Shown here in pieces: positions 1 through 8,196 of a DNA stretch of 62,764 nucleotides (position 1 is its first letter; each line of letters starts with the position of its first letter). The stretch spans positions 1-62,764 of the forward strand of contig JACKOY010000025.1 in the NCBI GenBank assembly GCA_024233935.1, read 5' to 3'. Under the pieces are notes generated by a model. The model did not search any database, was not told the DNA's origin, and saw only the letters and a program-made list of their open reading frames with translations. This DNA comes from Spirochaetales bacterium (GTDB lineage Bacteria; Spirochaetota; Leptospiria; Leptospirales; Leptonemataceae). Both the position numbers and the translations under genes were made by a program.

Positions 1-34
1 TCGGCCTCACGATGTCGGAACACCGTCCCCGAGA

Positions 35-54
35 TCTGTCGGCCTCTGTCGGCC
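35..54. repeat. 10-bp tandem duplication at window edge
   Basis: The decamer TCTGTCGGCC occurs twice in tandem, and a partial copy (TCGGCC) lies at bases 1-6. It sits just past the stop codon of the minus-strand gene that ends at 94. I see no hairpin or gene in bases 1-93. The repeat may continue outside the window. Confidence 0.35.
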
Positions 55-93
55 TGACGGATGTGCAAACACCGCCACGCACGCGGACCTGAA

Positions 94-738
94 TTACAGC
101 AAATACGGAATAAACATACCGGACCGTCGCTTGTATTCGGCAAACTCCGGATAGCGAGAAAGGCTTTTGTCCTTGCGCAGCATGTTCGGAATCCAGACGC
201 CGCACAAAAAGATCCCGAGTACAATGGCGGGCACCCAACCAAACGGGGTCCAGCCGTCTTGATTAAGAAGCGGCAGGAGCACAAAACTACCGTAGATCAA
301 AAATTCGCCGAAGTAGTTCGGGTTACGACAGCGCGCCCACAATCCAGATTGAATCAAGCCGGGGCGCAAGGCCAGGCTGACGTGTTTCTGCATGTCCGAG
401 GCAAAATGATAGAACACGCCCAACGCATAGACAAAGACACACAGACCCAAATACCACGGTGGGGTCGCGACATCGTAGCGAATAATCAGCCAGGGCGCGA
501 TCCAATAAAGCGTGAGGCCAAACCAGATGACCAGGCCATAAAGAATTCCAGTGGGCTTTTCCCAGGACTTGTCCCCGAACAGACGGCTTTTGGTGATCCA
601 GAACAGGCCGTAACTTCCATGCACTGCCAGGTAGACCCAGGCGGTTGTGTTTTCCCAGCGATCGTAGTAAAACATGAGCGCAATTACGAACAGGCCGGTC
701 GCGCCTTTGTGGGAATCGATGAAGTGTTTTTGTTTCAT
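94..738 (-). CDS. DUF1295/ICMT-like integral membrane protein
   Basis: This is a 214-residue protein with about six hydrophobic segments. The signature RNPNYFGE (about residues 138-145) and the C-terminal EYKRRSGMFIPYL are typical of the steroid 5-alpha-reductase C-terminal/DUF1295 family, which is related to isoprenylcysteine carboxyl methyltransferases. Family members are inner-membrane methyltransferases or reductases acting on lipid-like substrates; the substrate here cannot be told from sequence. The length is normal for the family. The ATG start precedes a plausible N-terminal cytosolic segment. A TTGACA-like element at 770-775 (minus strand) could be a -35 box, but no good -10 follows it. 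The gene is monocistronic in appearance, and the neighbouring NHL lipoprotein is transcribed in the same direction 84 bases upstream. Confidence 0.8.
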   Translation of the reverse strand: MKQKHFIDSHKGATGLFVIALMFYYDRWENTTAWVYLAVHGSYGLFWITKSRLFGDKSWEKPTGILYGLVIWFGLTLYWIAPWLIIRYDVATPPWYLGLCVFVYALGVFYHFASDMQKHVSLALRPGLIQSGLWARCRNPNYFGEFLIYGSFVLLPLLNQDGWTPFGWVPAIVLGIFLCGVWIPNMLRKDKSLSRYPEFAEYKRRSGMFIPYLL

Positions 739-822
739 TGGCGAACAGACCCTTTGCAGGCGATGGTCCTGTCAACACTTGTCACGGAATGCTCGCAAAA
801 CATGCGGCCGCGACCGTTGGCG

Positions 823-1962
823 TTATTGCACCACGTTGATGGTGGCAAGGGTGTATCCACCATAGTAGAGCCGGTTGAGCGTAACTGCCGGATCGCCCTC
901 GGGAGCCGTTGCCAGGCCGCTGATCAAGGTTCCGACCGCCAGGGTCGTGAGGTTGATGGTGCGTATGGATGAGTTGTTACGATCCGCCACGTACAGTGTC
1001 AGTCCGTCCGAGACGGCGCCGCGTGGGCTATTGAACAGAGCCGCGGTGCCGACCGCGTCGGTCGTACCGGTTACGCCCACCTGGCCCGCGATGGTGGTAA
1101 CCTGGGCTGTGGCGAGGTTGATGCGGCGAATAATATGATTCGCGGAGTCCGGCAGATATAGATTCGTTCCGTCGGTTGCGATACCGGCCACAATGCCGTC
1201 CAGTTGAGCGGAAGTGCCCACGCCATCGGTTGTGCCCTGAGTGCCGCCCGCAAACGTGATCACACTGAGGTCTTTCAGGCTCAGTCGCCGAACCGCGAAA
1301 TTGTTCTGATCGGCTATGTAAAGATTTTGTCCGACCACCGCAATGCTTGCCGGAAAATTGAATCGGGCGCTTGAGCCCGGGCCGTCTACATAGGCACCGC
1401 TACCCGCAGACCCCGCAATCGTGATCGTATTGCCATTCTCTTTATCGATCTGACGGATGGTGTGATTGCCCGTGTCGGCCACATACACATATCTTTCGGT
1501 CGCCGCACCGCCCCGGGGACTCGCAAAGGATGCCGCCGTGCCAACCCCATCGGCTGAGCCGGACGTGCCGGTCGGAGAACTTGTACTGCCGGCTAGAGTC
1601 GTAACCGTGTTCGTTGCCAGATCGATTCGGCGCACATTGTGATTGAACTGGTCGAAAGCAAACAGAGAAACACAATCGGTCGCGAGCCCGCGCGGGGCCT
1701 GGAAGCGGGCCGCAGTGCCGACTCCATCGAGGTTATCAAAAGCGGAGGCCTGGCCCGCGATCACGGATTCAGTCCCGCTCAAAAAAAGCGGATAGGGAAC
1801 ATTGGTCGTCTCAAAGCAATACGGCCAGCGTTGCGTGGATAGGTAGCCGATCAGCGGATCGCACGCACCATCGGTCAGAGCGCAGTCGCTCGAAAAAACC
1901 CCACAAGAGGATACCGCAACAAGAAGTCCAACTGCTGTCCCTCGCCGAAGAAAGGAAACCAT
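823..1962 (-). CDS. NHL-repeat lipoprotein
   Basis: This is a 379-residue exported protein. I start it at the ATG at 1962, which gives a compact lipoprotein signal (MVSFLRRG, hydrophobic run, lipobox AVSSCG); an upstream in-frame ATG at 2043 would add 27 non-signal residues. The mature part has about five repeats of some 55 residues. Each has a DGVGTAA-x-F-x-xPRG block followed by LYVADxxNxxIRxI and VTTIAG, the NHL beta-propeller pattern. NHL propellers usually bind proteins or carbohydrates; no catalytic residues are visible. Predicted location is lipid-anchored, in the periplasm or on the outer membrane. A perfect 12-bp palindrome CCTGCCGGCAGG (1982-1993) lies just upstream. Similar lipoproteins are common in leptospires (family knowledge); the ligand is unknown. 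Confidence 0.8.
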   Translation of the reverse strand: MVSFLRRGTAVGLLVAVSSCGVFSSDCALTDGACDPLIGYLSTQRWPYCFETTNVPYPLFLSGTESVIAGQASAFDNLDGVGTAARFQAPRGLATDCVSLFAFDQFNHNVRRIDLATNTVTTLAGSTSSPTGTSGSADGVGTAASFASPRGGAATERYVYVADTGNHTIRQIDKENGNTITIAGSAGSGAYVDGPGSSARFNFPASIAVVGQNLYIADQNNFAVRRLSLKDLSVITFAGGTQGTTDGVGTSAQLDGIVAGIATDGTNLYLPDSANHIIRRINLATAQVTTIAGQVGVTGTTDAVGTAALFNSPRGAVSDGLTLYVADRNNSSIRTINLTTLAVGTLISGLATAPEGDPAVTLNRLYYGGYTLATINVVQ

Positions 1963-2090
1963 GGAGCAGTGTAATCTGCGCCCTGCCGGCAGGCGAGCCA
2001 ATTCAGAGGCCTCCCTGCAAAAGCAATCGCCCGGTAACTTCATATCAGTCGGGACCCCGCCGGCCTATGCCCCGCTTCCGAGTGCCCGAA

Positions 2091-3416
2091 TCAGGCAGCG
2101 TCCCGAAACACAGGCTCCAGTCGACGCGTCAATTGCCCGGGGCTCGTTGGCCGGCAGATACCCGCCAGAGTACGTTCAAAGTACAGGCCTTCAACCGTCT
2201 CTTGCTCTCTCGCCCCATGCACAACGATCAACAAATCGCGTGCCCGGGAAGTCCCAACATACAGCACACGCACCTCCTCGTCGGGCGGCCGAAAACGGCG
2301 GCTCCGGCGCTGATCCATCGGGACGCATTGCGACCAGCCATCCAGCAGATCCAGAATCACAACCGGAAACTCAAGGCCCTTGGCCGAGTGAATTGTAAGC
2401 ACTGAGGTCGACGGAAAACCGGAGCGAACCCAATGCCTTCGGCGTGCGTTGGTTCGCACCAGAACAGTCACATTCGTTTTTTTCAGATCCCGCGCCAGCT
2501 CTGACTCCTGGTTGGGCCCGAGCGCCAGGGAAAAGACCGGCGGTGCATCGCCTTCGGATCGAACGGCCACAACTCGCTTCTTGATCTGTTTTGAACTCTG
2601 CCGAATTACGCGCAGGCCGGCACGCACAATCGGACTCAGGCTACGATAGTTCTGTCGCAACTGAAAGGTGCGTGTGTCGGGAAAGTGTTTCGGGAACTTG
2701 AGGAACGGTTCCACGGTCGCGCCCCGAAATCCGTAGATGGCCTGATAGTCATCTCCCACCACCAGCATCTCCGGGCTTCGCATAAGGCGCAGGAATTCCA
2801 GCTGGCGTGGGTCTGTGTCCTGGAATTCGTCCACGAGAATCAGATCGTAACTCTCCCGGAGTCGGTCCAGATACGGTCTGCCATGCGCGAGACCCCGGAC
2901 CATTCGACCGATCAGGTCTTCGAATTCGACCAGTCCATTCGACTTCTTGAAACGAGCAAGCCGTCGGTCCAGCAGCGCCGGGAGGCCCGGGACAAGCTCT
3001 TCGCACAGTCCCCGATTCTCAATCAAAAGCTCATAGGGGATACCGCCAATCTCGGGCAGGCGCGCCAGCTCTTCGCACAGAAAACGAACGCGACGGGCCT
3101 TCTGAAGTATTCCCGGCGGCCCTTTCGAGCGAAATCGCGGATCCAGACGGGCCAGATGGCGGTAGCAAAATGAATGAAACGTGGAAACCTCCACTTTCGC
3201 CTGTTCGGGCAGGCGAGAGCGTAGCTCGGCCACTGCCTTTCGGCTGAAGCTCAACATCAGCACACGTGCCCCGGGGCGTTCTCGCAATCGATTGGACACA
3301 AATCCAATTACCGTACGGGTCTTTCCGGAGCCGGCCGCCGCGACAACGCGCTGAATCGCACCGCTCGCCTGGATTACTTTTCGTTGTTCCTCTGAAAACG
3401 TTTCGAATGCCTGCAT
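2091..3416 (-). CDS. UvrD/Rep-like superfamily 1 DNA helicase, short form
   Basis: This is a 441-residue ATP-dependent helicase-like protein. Motifs in order are a Q-motif (FSEEQRKVI, residues 7-15), Walker A (AAAGSGKT, 26-33), motif II DEFQDTD (near 200), motif III GDDYQAIYGFRGA (near 225), motif V HSAKGLEFP (near 350) and motif VI VLYVGTSRARDLL (near 395). All core SF1A motifs are present, but the protein is much shorter than UvrD/Rep/PcrA (about 650-730 residues), so the 1B/2B insertions must be reduced. It may unwind DNA or remodel protein-DNA complexes in repair. It is divergent from the cyclase gene at 3526. The start gives a motif-containing N-terminus immediately, so no longer start is needed. 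Confidence 0.85.
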   Translation of the reverse strand: MQAFETFSEEQRKVIQASGAIQRVVAAAGSGKTRTVIGFVSNRLRERPGARVLMLSFSRKAVAELRSRLPEQAKVEVSTFHSFCYRHLARLDPRFRSKGPPGILQKARRVRFLCEELARLPEIGGIPYELLIENRGLCEELVPGLPALLDRRLARFKKSNGLVEFEDLIGRMVRGLAHGRPYLDRLRESYDLILVDEFQDTDPRQLEFLRLMRSPEMLVVGDDYQAIYGFRGATVEPFLKFPKHFPDTRTFQLRQNYRSLSPIVRAGLRVIRQSSKQIKKRVVAVRSEGDAPPVFSLALGPNQESELARDLKKTNVTVLVRTNARRRHWVRSGFPSTSVLTIHSAKGLEFPVVILDLLDGWSQCVPMDQRRSRRFRPPDEEVRVLYVGTSRARDLLIVVHGAREQETVEGLYFERTLAGICRPTSPGQLTRRLEPVFRDAA

Positions 3417-3525
3417 AAGAACCGTGGGTCTCCGATCTGCGATTTGTTGCGCATTTTTTTCGCACGCGAAAGCCGGCCCGACAAAATGCTTGATTCCGGC
3501 TGGCTACCGTGGAGCACTACGGGCG

Positions 3526-5694
3526 ATGTCGCGCTCCCTTCCTGCATTCGCGGTCTGCGCGATGCTCTTCTGGTTCAGCTACGGCTGCGGTCCTGGCCCG
3601 GAAGAGGGCCGACAATTTTCGCGACAGGACCTGGGCGCCTTCGCCTGGCAGACCGCAACAGGCTTCGACCCCGCCTACGCCACCCTGGAACCGGGGCAGG
3701 CGATTCCGGGAGCCCGCTGGCCGGACGGTTTTCCTATCGTGCTGGCGAAGATCTTCCACGATTCTGTCGGGGCTTCCATCCAGCAGTTTACGGCGCGTAC
3801 GGAATTCACGCTCCGGGACGAGGACCTGGCTCAACCACTGGCTTTGCGACTGGCGGTGATCGGCGAAAACTGGGAGATTTACCTGAACGGAACGCTCTTA
3901 AGATCCGAGATGCACTTTGCGCCCCAGCATGACCGGATTCAGGAGCAACGTACTCTTCGGGGCATGATTCTACCCCTGCCCGAAAGGCTCCTGAATGCAG
4001 GCCCCAATGCGCTGACCTTTCATCTGGCCGGTGACCGCTCTCCGGTTGATTTTGTGCCGAACGACAAGATCGGCTTTTATCTCCGCGACGGATACTATAT
4101 CGATCGTCTGGACAGATTGAACGCCGACTTTACCGAATATCTCGACCTGACTTTTATTTCCGTTTATGTCTTTTTCGGACTATATCATCTGATTCTGTTC
4201 ATCTGGCGACCGAAGATCCGATTCAATCTTCAGTTTGGAGTTTTTGCCGTTCTGGTCGGCATCTATCTTTTTCTACGGACCAATCGCGTCTTTGTGCTGT
4301 TTGACGGCCTGGACACCTCGATTCTCACGCGCATTGAGTACTCCAGTCTTTTTCTACTAATACCGGCGTTTCTTTTGTTCTTGCATGGTTACTTCGAATC
4401 GGGCCATCCGCTGAACTGGTTCAACAAGGTCGCGATCGCCTTCAACAGCTCTCTCGCTCTCGCCTCGTTATTCAGCCCGTATCCCTGGCTGCGCACCCTG
4501 CTCTACGTCTGGCAGAGTTCAATGGCCTTTCAGATCGTGCTTGTGCTCGCCATCACCGGTCTGTTTATATTTCGGCGCTATCCTGGCGCGCTCCCCATGG
4601 GCATTGCGATTTTGATCGGCCTCATCACCGCCGTTTGGGACATTGTCGGAACTGCGACTCTCTGGTACGATCTGCGTCTTTTCCAGGAAGGTTTTTTCGG
4701 TTTCGTAATTTTTCTCGTCGTTTCGATTGCCCGGCGAGTGGCGCGCGTCGAGACCGATCTTGAGAATCTGACCGACGACCTGCGCGAAATGAACACGGCC
4801 TTCTATCGCTTTGTTCCGACCCAGATACTCGAAGAGCTCGATCGCAAATCGGCTACCGATCTTGAGGTCGGTGACAACGTGATGCGGCTCATGAGCGTAC
4901 TCTTCAGCGACATACGTTCTTTTACGTCGCTTTCGGAAGCGATGAGCCCTGAAGATAACTTTCGCTTTCTCAACTCATACCTGAAGCGCATGGAACCAAT
5001 CATTCAGGAGCACGAGGGCTACGTTGACAAGTTCATCGGCGACGCCGTGATGGCGCTCTTTTCTGACGCCGCAGAAAAGCGCAGTGGGCGGACAGCTGGA
5101 AGCACCTCCGACCGGGCCGTAAACGCTGCGATTCAGATGCGTCAGGGCGTGCGGGAGTACAATGTCCAGCGCGAACGCCAGAACTACCGGTCAATCGATA
5201 TTGGCATCGGCATCCACACCGGCGCGCTGATACTGGGAACTATAGGCAGCTCTAACCGAATAGACACAACTGTAATCGGCAATACCGTGAACGTCGCCTC
5301 CCGCATCGAGAGCCTCACGTCTTACTTTCGGGTGGGCATCCTCATCTCCGAAATTGTCTACCAGGATTTGTCGGATGCAGGCAAATACAGATCGCGCGAA
5401 GTCGGAAGCATTGTCGTAAAGGGCAAGACTGAGCCGGTTGTGCTTTATGAGTTTTTTGACACGGACGACGAACAGACGATCGACCTGAAGATCCGAACCG
5501 GAGACATTCTGCGGCGCGGGATTGAATTCTATCGCGCGGCGGACTTCGCCGCGGCGCATCGAGAATTTCGCAGCGCCCTTGGGATCTACAATGCCGATCG
5601 GGTTGCCCGTATGTACTATAAAATCAGTAAACGTCTCATGGGCGAGCCCGCGCCCGATCAATGGAAGGGAGTGATCGAATTCTTTCACAAATGA
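3526..5694 (+). CDS. 7TM-sensor class III adenylate/guanylate cyclase
   Basis: This is a 722-residue membrane cyclase. I start it at the ATG at 3526 because it begins a signal with a lipobox-like end (SYGCGPG); an earlier in-frame ATG at 3424 lacks a signal. Residues 30-200 form an extracytoplasmic domain resembling the 7TMR-DISM sugar-binding-like fold. About seven membrane segments follow (near 210-415), then a short coiled linker and a class III cyclase domain (near 450-640). The metal aspartates are in LFSDIRSFTSL (about 461) and GDAVMALF (about 505), and NVASRIE supplies the transition-state Asn/Arg. The product is cAMP or possibly cGMP. A TPR-like tail ends in APDQWKGVIEFFHK. The stop overlaps the next start by 4 bases (ATGA), so it is co-translated with the EAL protein. 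Confidence 0.88.
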   Translation: MSRSLPAFAVCAMLFWFSYGCGPGPEEGRQFSRQDLGAFAWQTATGFDPAYATLEPGQAIPGARWPDGFPIVLAKIFHDSVGASIQQFTARTEFTLRDEDLAQPLALRLAVIGENWEIYLNGTLLRSEMHFAPQHDRIQEQRTLRGMILPLPERLLNAGPNALTFHLAGDRSPVDFVPNDKIGFYLRDGYYIDRLDRLNADFTEYLDLTFISVYVFFGLYHLILFIWRPKIRFNLQFGVFAVLVGIYLFLRTNRVFVLFDGLDTSILTRIEYSSLFLLIPAFLLFLHGYFESGHPLNWFNKVAIAFNSSLALASLFSPYPWLRTLLYVWQSSMAFQIVLVLAITGLFIFRRYPGALPMGIAILIGLITAVWDIVGTATLWYDLRLFQEGFFGFVIFLVVSIARRVARVETDLENLTDDLREMNTAFYRFVPTQILEELDRKSATDLEVGDNVMRLMSVLFSDIRSFTSLSEAMSPEDNFRFLNSYLKRMEPIIQEHEGYVDKFIGDAVMALFSDAAEKRSGRTAGSTSDRAVNAAIQMRQGVREYNVQRERQNYRSIDIGIGIHTGALILGTIGSSNRIDTTVIGNTVNVASRIESLTSYFRVGILISEIVYQDLSDAGKYRSREVGSIVVKGKTEPVVLYEFFDTDDEQTIDLKIRTGDILRRGIEFYRAADFAAAHREFRSALGIYNADRVARMYYKISKRLMGEPAPDQWKGVIEFFHK

Positions 5695-8150
5695 ACGCGA
5701 GCACCGAAAGCGATCCAGAAGACCGATTCAGGCGCCCGGGCGTGTGGACTCGCTTTCGACTGCAATGGCGTCTGCATCTGACCCAGGTCGAGTCCAGCTA
5801 CGAGTCCCTGTACGAGGCCTGCCAATTGGCAATGCTGCGCTTTCGCCGACTGAAGCTACGTTCCGTTTTTTTTGGCATCTACGAGCCAGATCACGAAGGA
5901 CGCCTGGTCGACCATGGCGGGAACCGGTACCATTATCGCCACGTTTCAGTCGCGGTTAAGAACGTTTTCGAAGAGCTCGCAGCCTTACGTATGGCCGGTC
6001 GTCGACGCCTCACTGAGTTTCGCGGGGACCTCGAAGGGTCCATGGCCTATCATTGCTTTTACACCCGGGATCAACTGCCGTACCGCGTGACGGACCCAGA
6101 TCTGATGGACCGCTATGTCATCCACAGTCTGGACCTTGAGAATCGCAGCAACAACCTCTGGATGAAACGCCTGTTTGTTTTTCTGTGTGGAGGCAAGCTG
6201 AAGCGTCTGGCAAGGCTGATGCGCTGGCTCAACGGCGCGCGCATGTTTTATACGGTTGAGGTCCGGGACACAGACCCTTATGAACAAATCCGGCATTCGT
6301 TTGTTTCCCGTCGCATTGGCCTGATCATGTTTGTTTCGCGCCGCACCGACCTCACCGCCGGGGATTTCGCGCCCGTTGTTCGACACCTGAAACAGATCTT
6401 CTATGATTCACATCTGATCCGAAGCCACGCCCGGGCCGCACTTCAGACAGCCGATCAGTTATTCTTGAGTCTTATCAATTTGATGCCGCTGGCCCACATT
6501 GTTCACGACTTTTACGAGATACTTTATATTAATCCGCGCGGCCTGGAGCTTCTGGGGGCACGCGAAGTGGCCGAGCTCAACCGGGTACCGCTCATTGAAC
6601 ACATCGCACCGGCAGACCGCGATCGGGTCCTGCGGCATTGGGAGAAGCTTAAGGCCAGTCCGGCGGGCACCAATGTGCCCCTCGAAGACGAACGCTTTCT
6701 ACGTCTGGACGGCACTTCCTTTGAAGTCGAAGTGACGGCAGTGAAACTTGACTATTTTGGCAAACCCGCTTTGCAGGTCGTCTTCAACGACATTACCGAG
6801 CGCCGGACCATGGAGCGCGAAAGGGAAAAGAGTCGCTTGTATGACAGCCTTACCGGATTGCCGAATCGCTCGCTTTTTCTGGATCGTCTGGAACAGGCTA
6901 TCGTACGGCGCCGTGAACGAACGGCCAGCGGCGAGGAACTCATTGCCGTGCTTGCGATCGACATCAACGGTTTTCGACAGATCAATGAGACCTTCTCCTT
7001 TGATGTGGGCGATGAACTCCTGAGGCAGATCGCGACACGGATGCAGAGCTTCATGCTACCGGCCTACACGCTCTCGCGACTTACCGGCGACAAGTTTGCC
7101 TTATTTCTTTCGGGCATTCATTCGAGCGGCCAGGCGGTATTCTTTACCGAAGGCCTCATGGACATATTCCGGTTGCAACCCTTCCTGCTCAATGGCGAGG
7201 AAGTTCCGGTCAGTTTCAACGCGGGCTTGACTTTTTGTCCCATGGACGGGGATTCTGCGAGCGAGCTTCTGAGCCATTGCGAAACTGCGCTCAGCCGCTC
7301 TCGACAACATCGCCGTCGTTTGGAGCTCTATGACCATGAGATGAACACGCGCACGACCGGCCTGTTGCGTCTCGAGCGCGAACTCATGCAGGCAATCGAC
7401 GCCCACGAGTTTCGGCTCCACTTCCAGCCTCAGATCAATCGCCGAAGTGGACAGATCGAAGGCATTGAGGCCCTTATTCGATGGCAGCATCCAGTCCGTG
7501 GATTGATTCTGCCGGGCGAGTTTATCGAGGTTGCAGAACAACGCGGCCTCATTATCGAAATTGGTGAATGGGTTCTGCGCGAGGCCTGCAAAGCGGCTGT
7601 GCGACTGCACCAGGAGGGTCACCCTGACCTTTCGCTCTCGGTGAACATCACACCCCGGCAACTGACGGCGCCCGGCTTTGTGCGTATGGTCCTTGATCTG
7701 TTGCACGACACGGAGATGAGTCCCCGGAATTTGACTCTGGAATTGATCGAAAGAGAGATTCTTGAAGAGGATCCGACCGCCCGCAATGCCATGGAACAGC
7801 TTTGCGAGAGCGGCATCCGATTCCATGTCGATGACTTCGGGACAGGCCATACGGCGATTACCTATCTGCGCGCCTTCCCGATCGACGCCATAAAAGTGGA
7901 CCGTTCATTCGTTCAGGATCTGGAGCGACATGGCCGACTGATCCAGGCCCTGGTCGCGTTTGCGAGTAACCTGGGATTGAAGGTAATTGTGGAAGGTGTG
8001 GAAACCGAAGAGCAAATTGAGTTTCTGGATCGGCTCGATTGCCACTCTTATCAGGGATATTTTTTCGCCCGGCCACTGGACTTCGGACAACTGGAGCAGT
8101 TTCTGAAAGGGCAGGCGCAGAAGGGCGCTCGATCCCGAACGCGAACCTGA
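5691..8150 (+). CDS. PAS-GGDEF(degenerate)-EAL c-di-GMP phosphodiesterase candidate
   Basis: This is an 819-residue cytosolic protein. Residues 1-250 match no domain I recognise. A PAS domain follows (about 265-385), then a GGDEF domain (about 395-555) whose active-site loop reads LTGDKF instead of GGDEF, so cyclase activity is unlikely. The C-terminal EAL domain (about 565-805) keeps EALIRWQHP, NITPRQL, LELIERE, DDFGTGH, IKVDRSF, EGVETEEQ and QGYFFARPL, the metal and catalytic set of active phosphodiesterases. The likely role is hydrolysis of cyclic di-GMP under PAS control. The start at 5691 is chosen over the in-frame ATG at 5661 because it makes an ATGA overlap with the upstream cyclase stop. 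This coupling suggests that the cAMP and c-di-GMP outputs are made together. Confidence 0.88.
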   Translation: MNASTESDPEDRFRRPGVWTRFRLQWRLHLTQVESSYESLYEACQLAMLRFRRLKLRSVFFGIYEPDHEGRLVDHGGNRYHYRHVSVAVKNVFEELAALRMAGRRRLTEFRGDLEGSMAYHCFYTRDQLPYRVTDPDLMDRYVIHSLDLENRSNNLWMKRLFVFLCGGKLKRLARLMRWLNGARMFYTVEVRDTDPYEQIRHSFVSRRIGLIMFVSRRTDLTAGDFAPVVRHLKQIFYDSHLIRSHARAALQTADQLFLSLINLMPLAHIVHDFYEILYINPRGLELLGAREVAELNRVPLIEHIAPADRDRVLRHWEKLKASPAGTNVPLEDERFLRLDGTSFEVEVTAVKLDYFGKPALQVVFNDITERRTMEREREKSRLYDSLTGLPNRSLFLDRLEQAIVRRRERTASGEELIAVLAIDINGFRQINETFSFDVGDELLRQIATRMQSFMLPAYTLSRLTGDKFALFLSGIHSSGQAVFFTEGLMDIFRLQPFLLNGEEVPVSFNAGLTFCPMDGDSASELLSHCETALSRSRQHRRRLELYDHEMNTRTTGLLRLERELMQAIDAHEFRLHFQPQINRRSGQIEGIEALIRWQHPVRGLILPGEFIEVAEQRGLIIEIGEWVLREACKAAVRLHQEGHPDLSLSVNITPRQLTAPGFVRMVLDLLHDTEMSPRNLTLELIEREILEEDPTARNAMEQLCESGIRFHVDDFGTGHTAITYLRAFPIDAIKVDRSFVQDLERHGRLIQALVAFASNLGLKVIVEGVETEEQIEFLDRLDCHSYQGYFFARPLDFGQLEQFLKGQAQKGARSRTRT

Positions 8151-8196
8151 AAAACAAGGGTTGCACGAGAGCGCAGTTCCGGAGCCTGCTACCGCC

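Noticed and set aside
823..1962. Periodic repeats suggesting a CRISPR-like array
   Set aside because: The periodicity follows the NHL protein repeat; the DNA copies are divergent and lie inside an open reading frame.
1982..1993. Perfect 12-bp palindrome CCTGCCGGCAGG as a terminator of the helicase gene
   Set aside because: There is no loop or T-run, and palindromes of this kind are expected by chance in GC-rich DNA.
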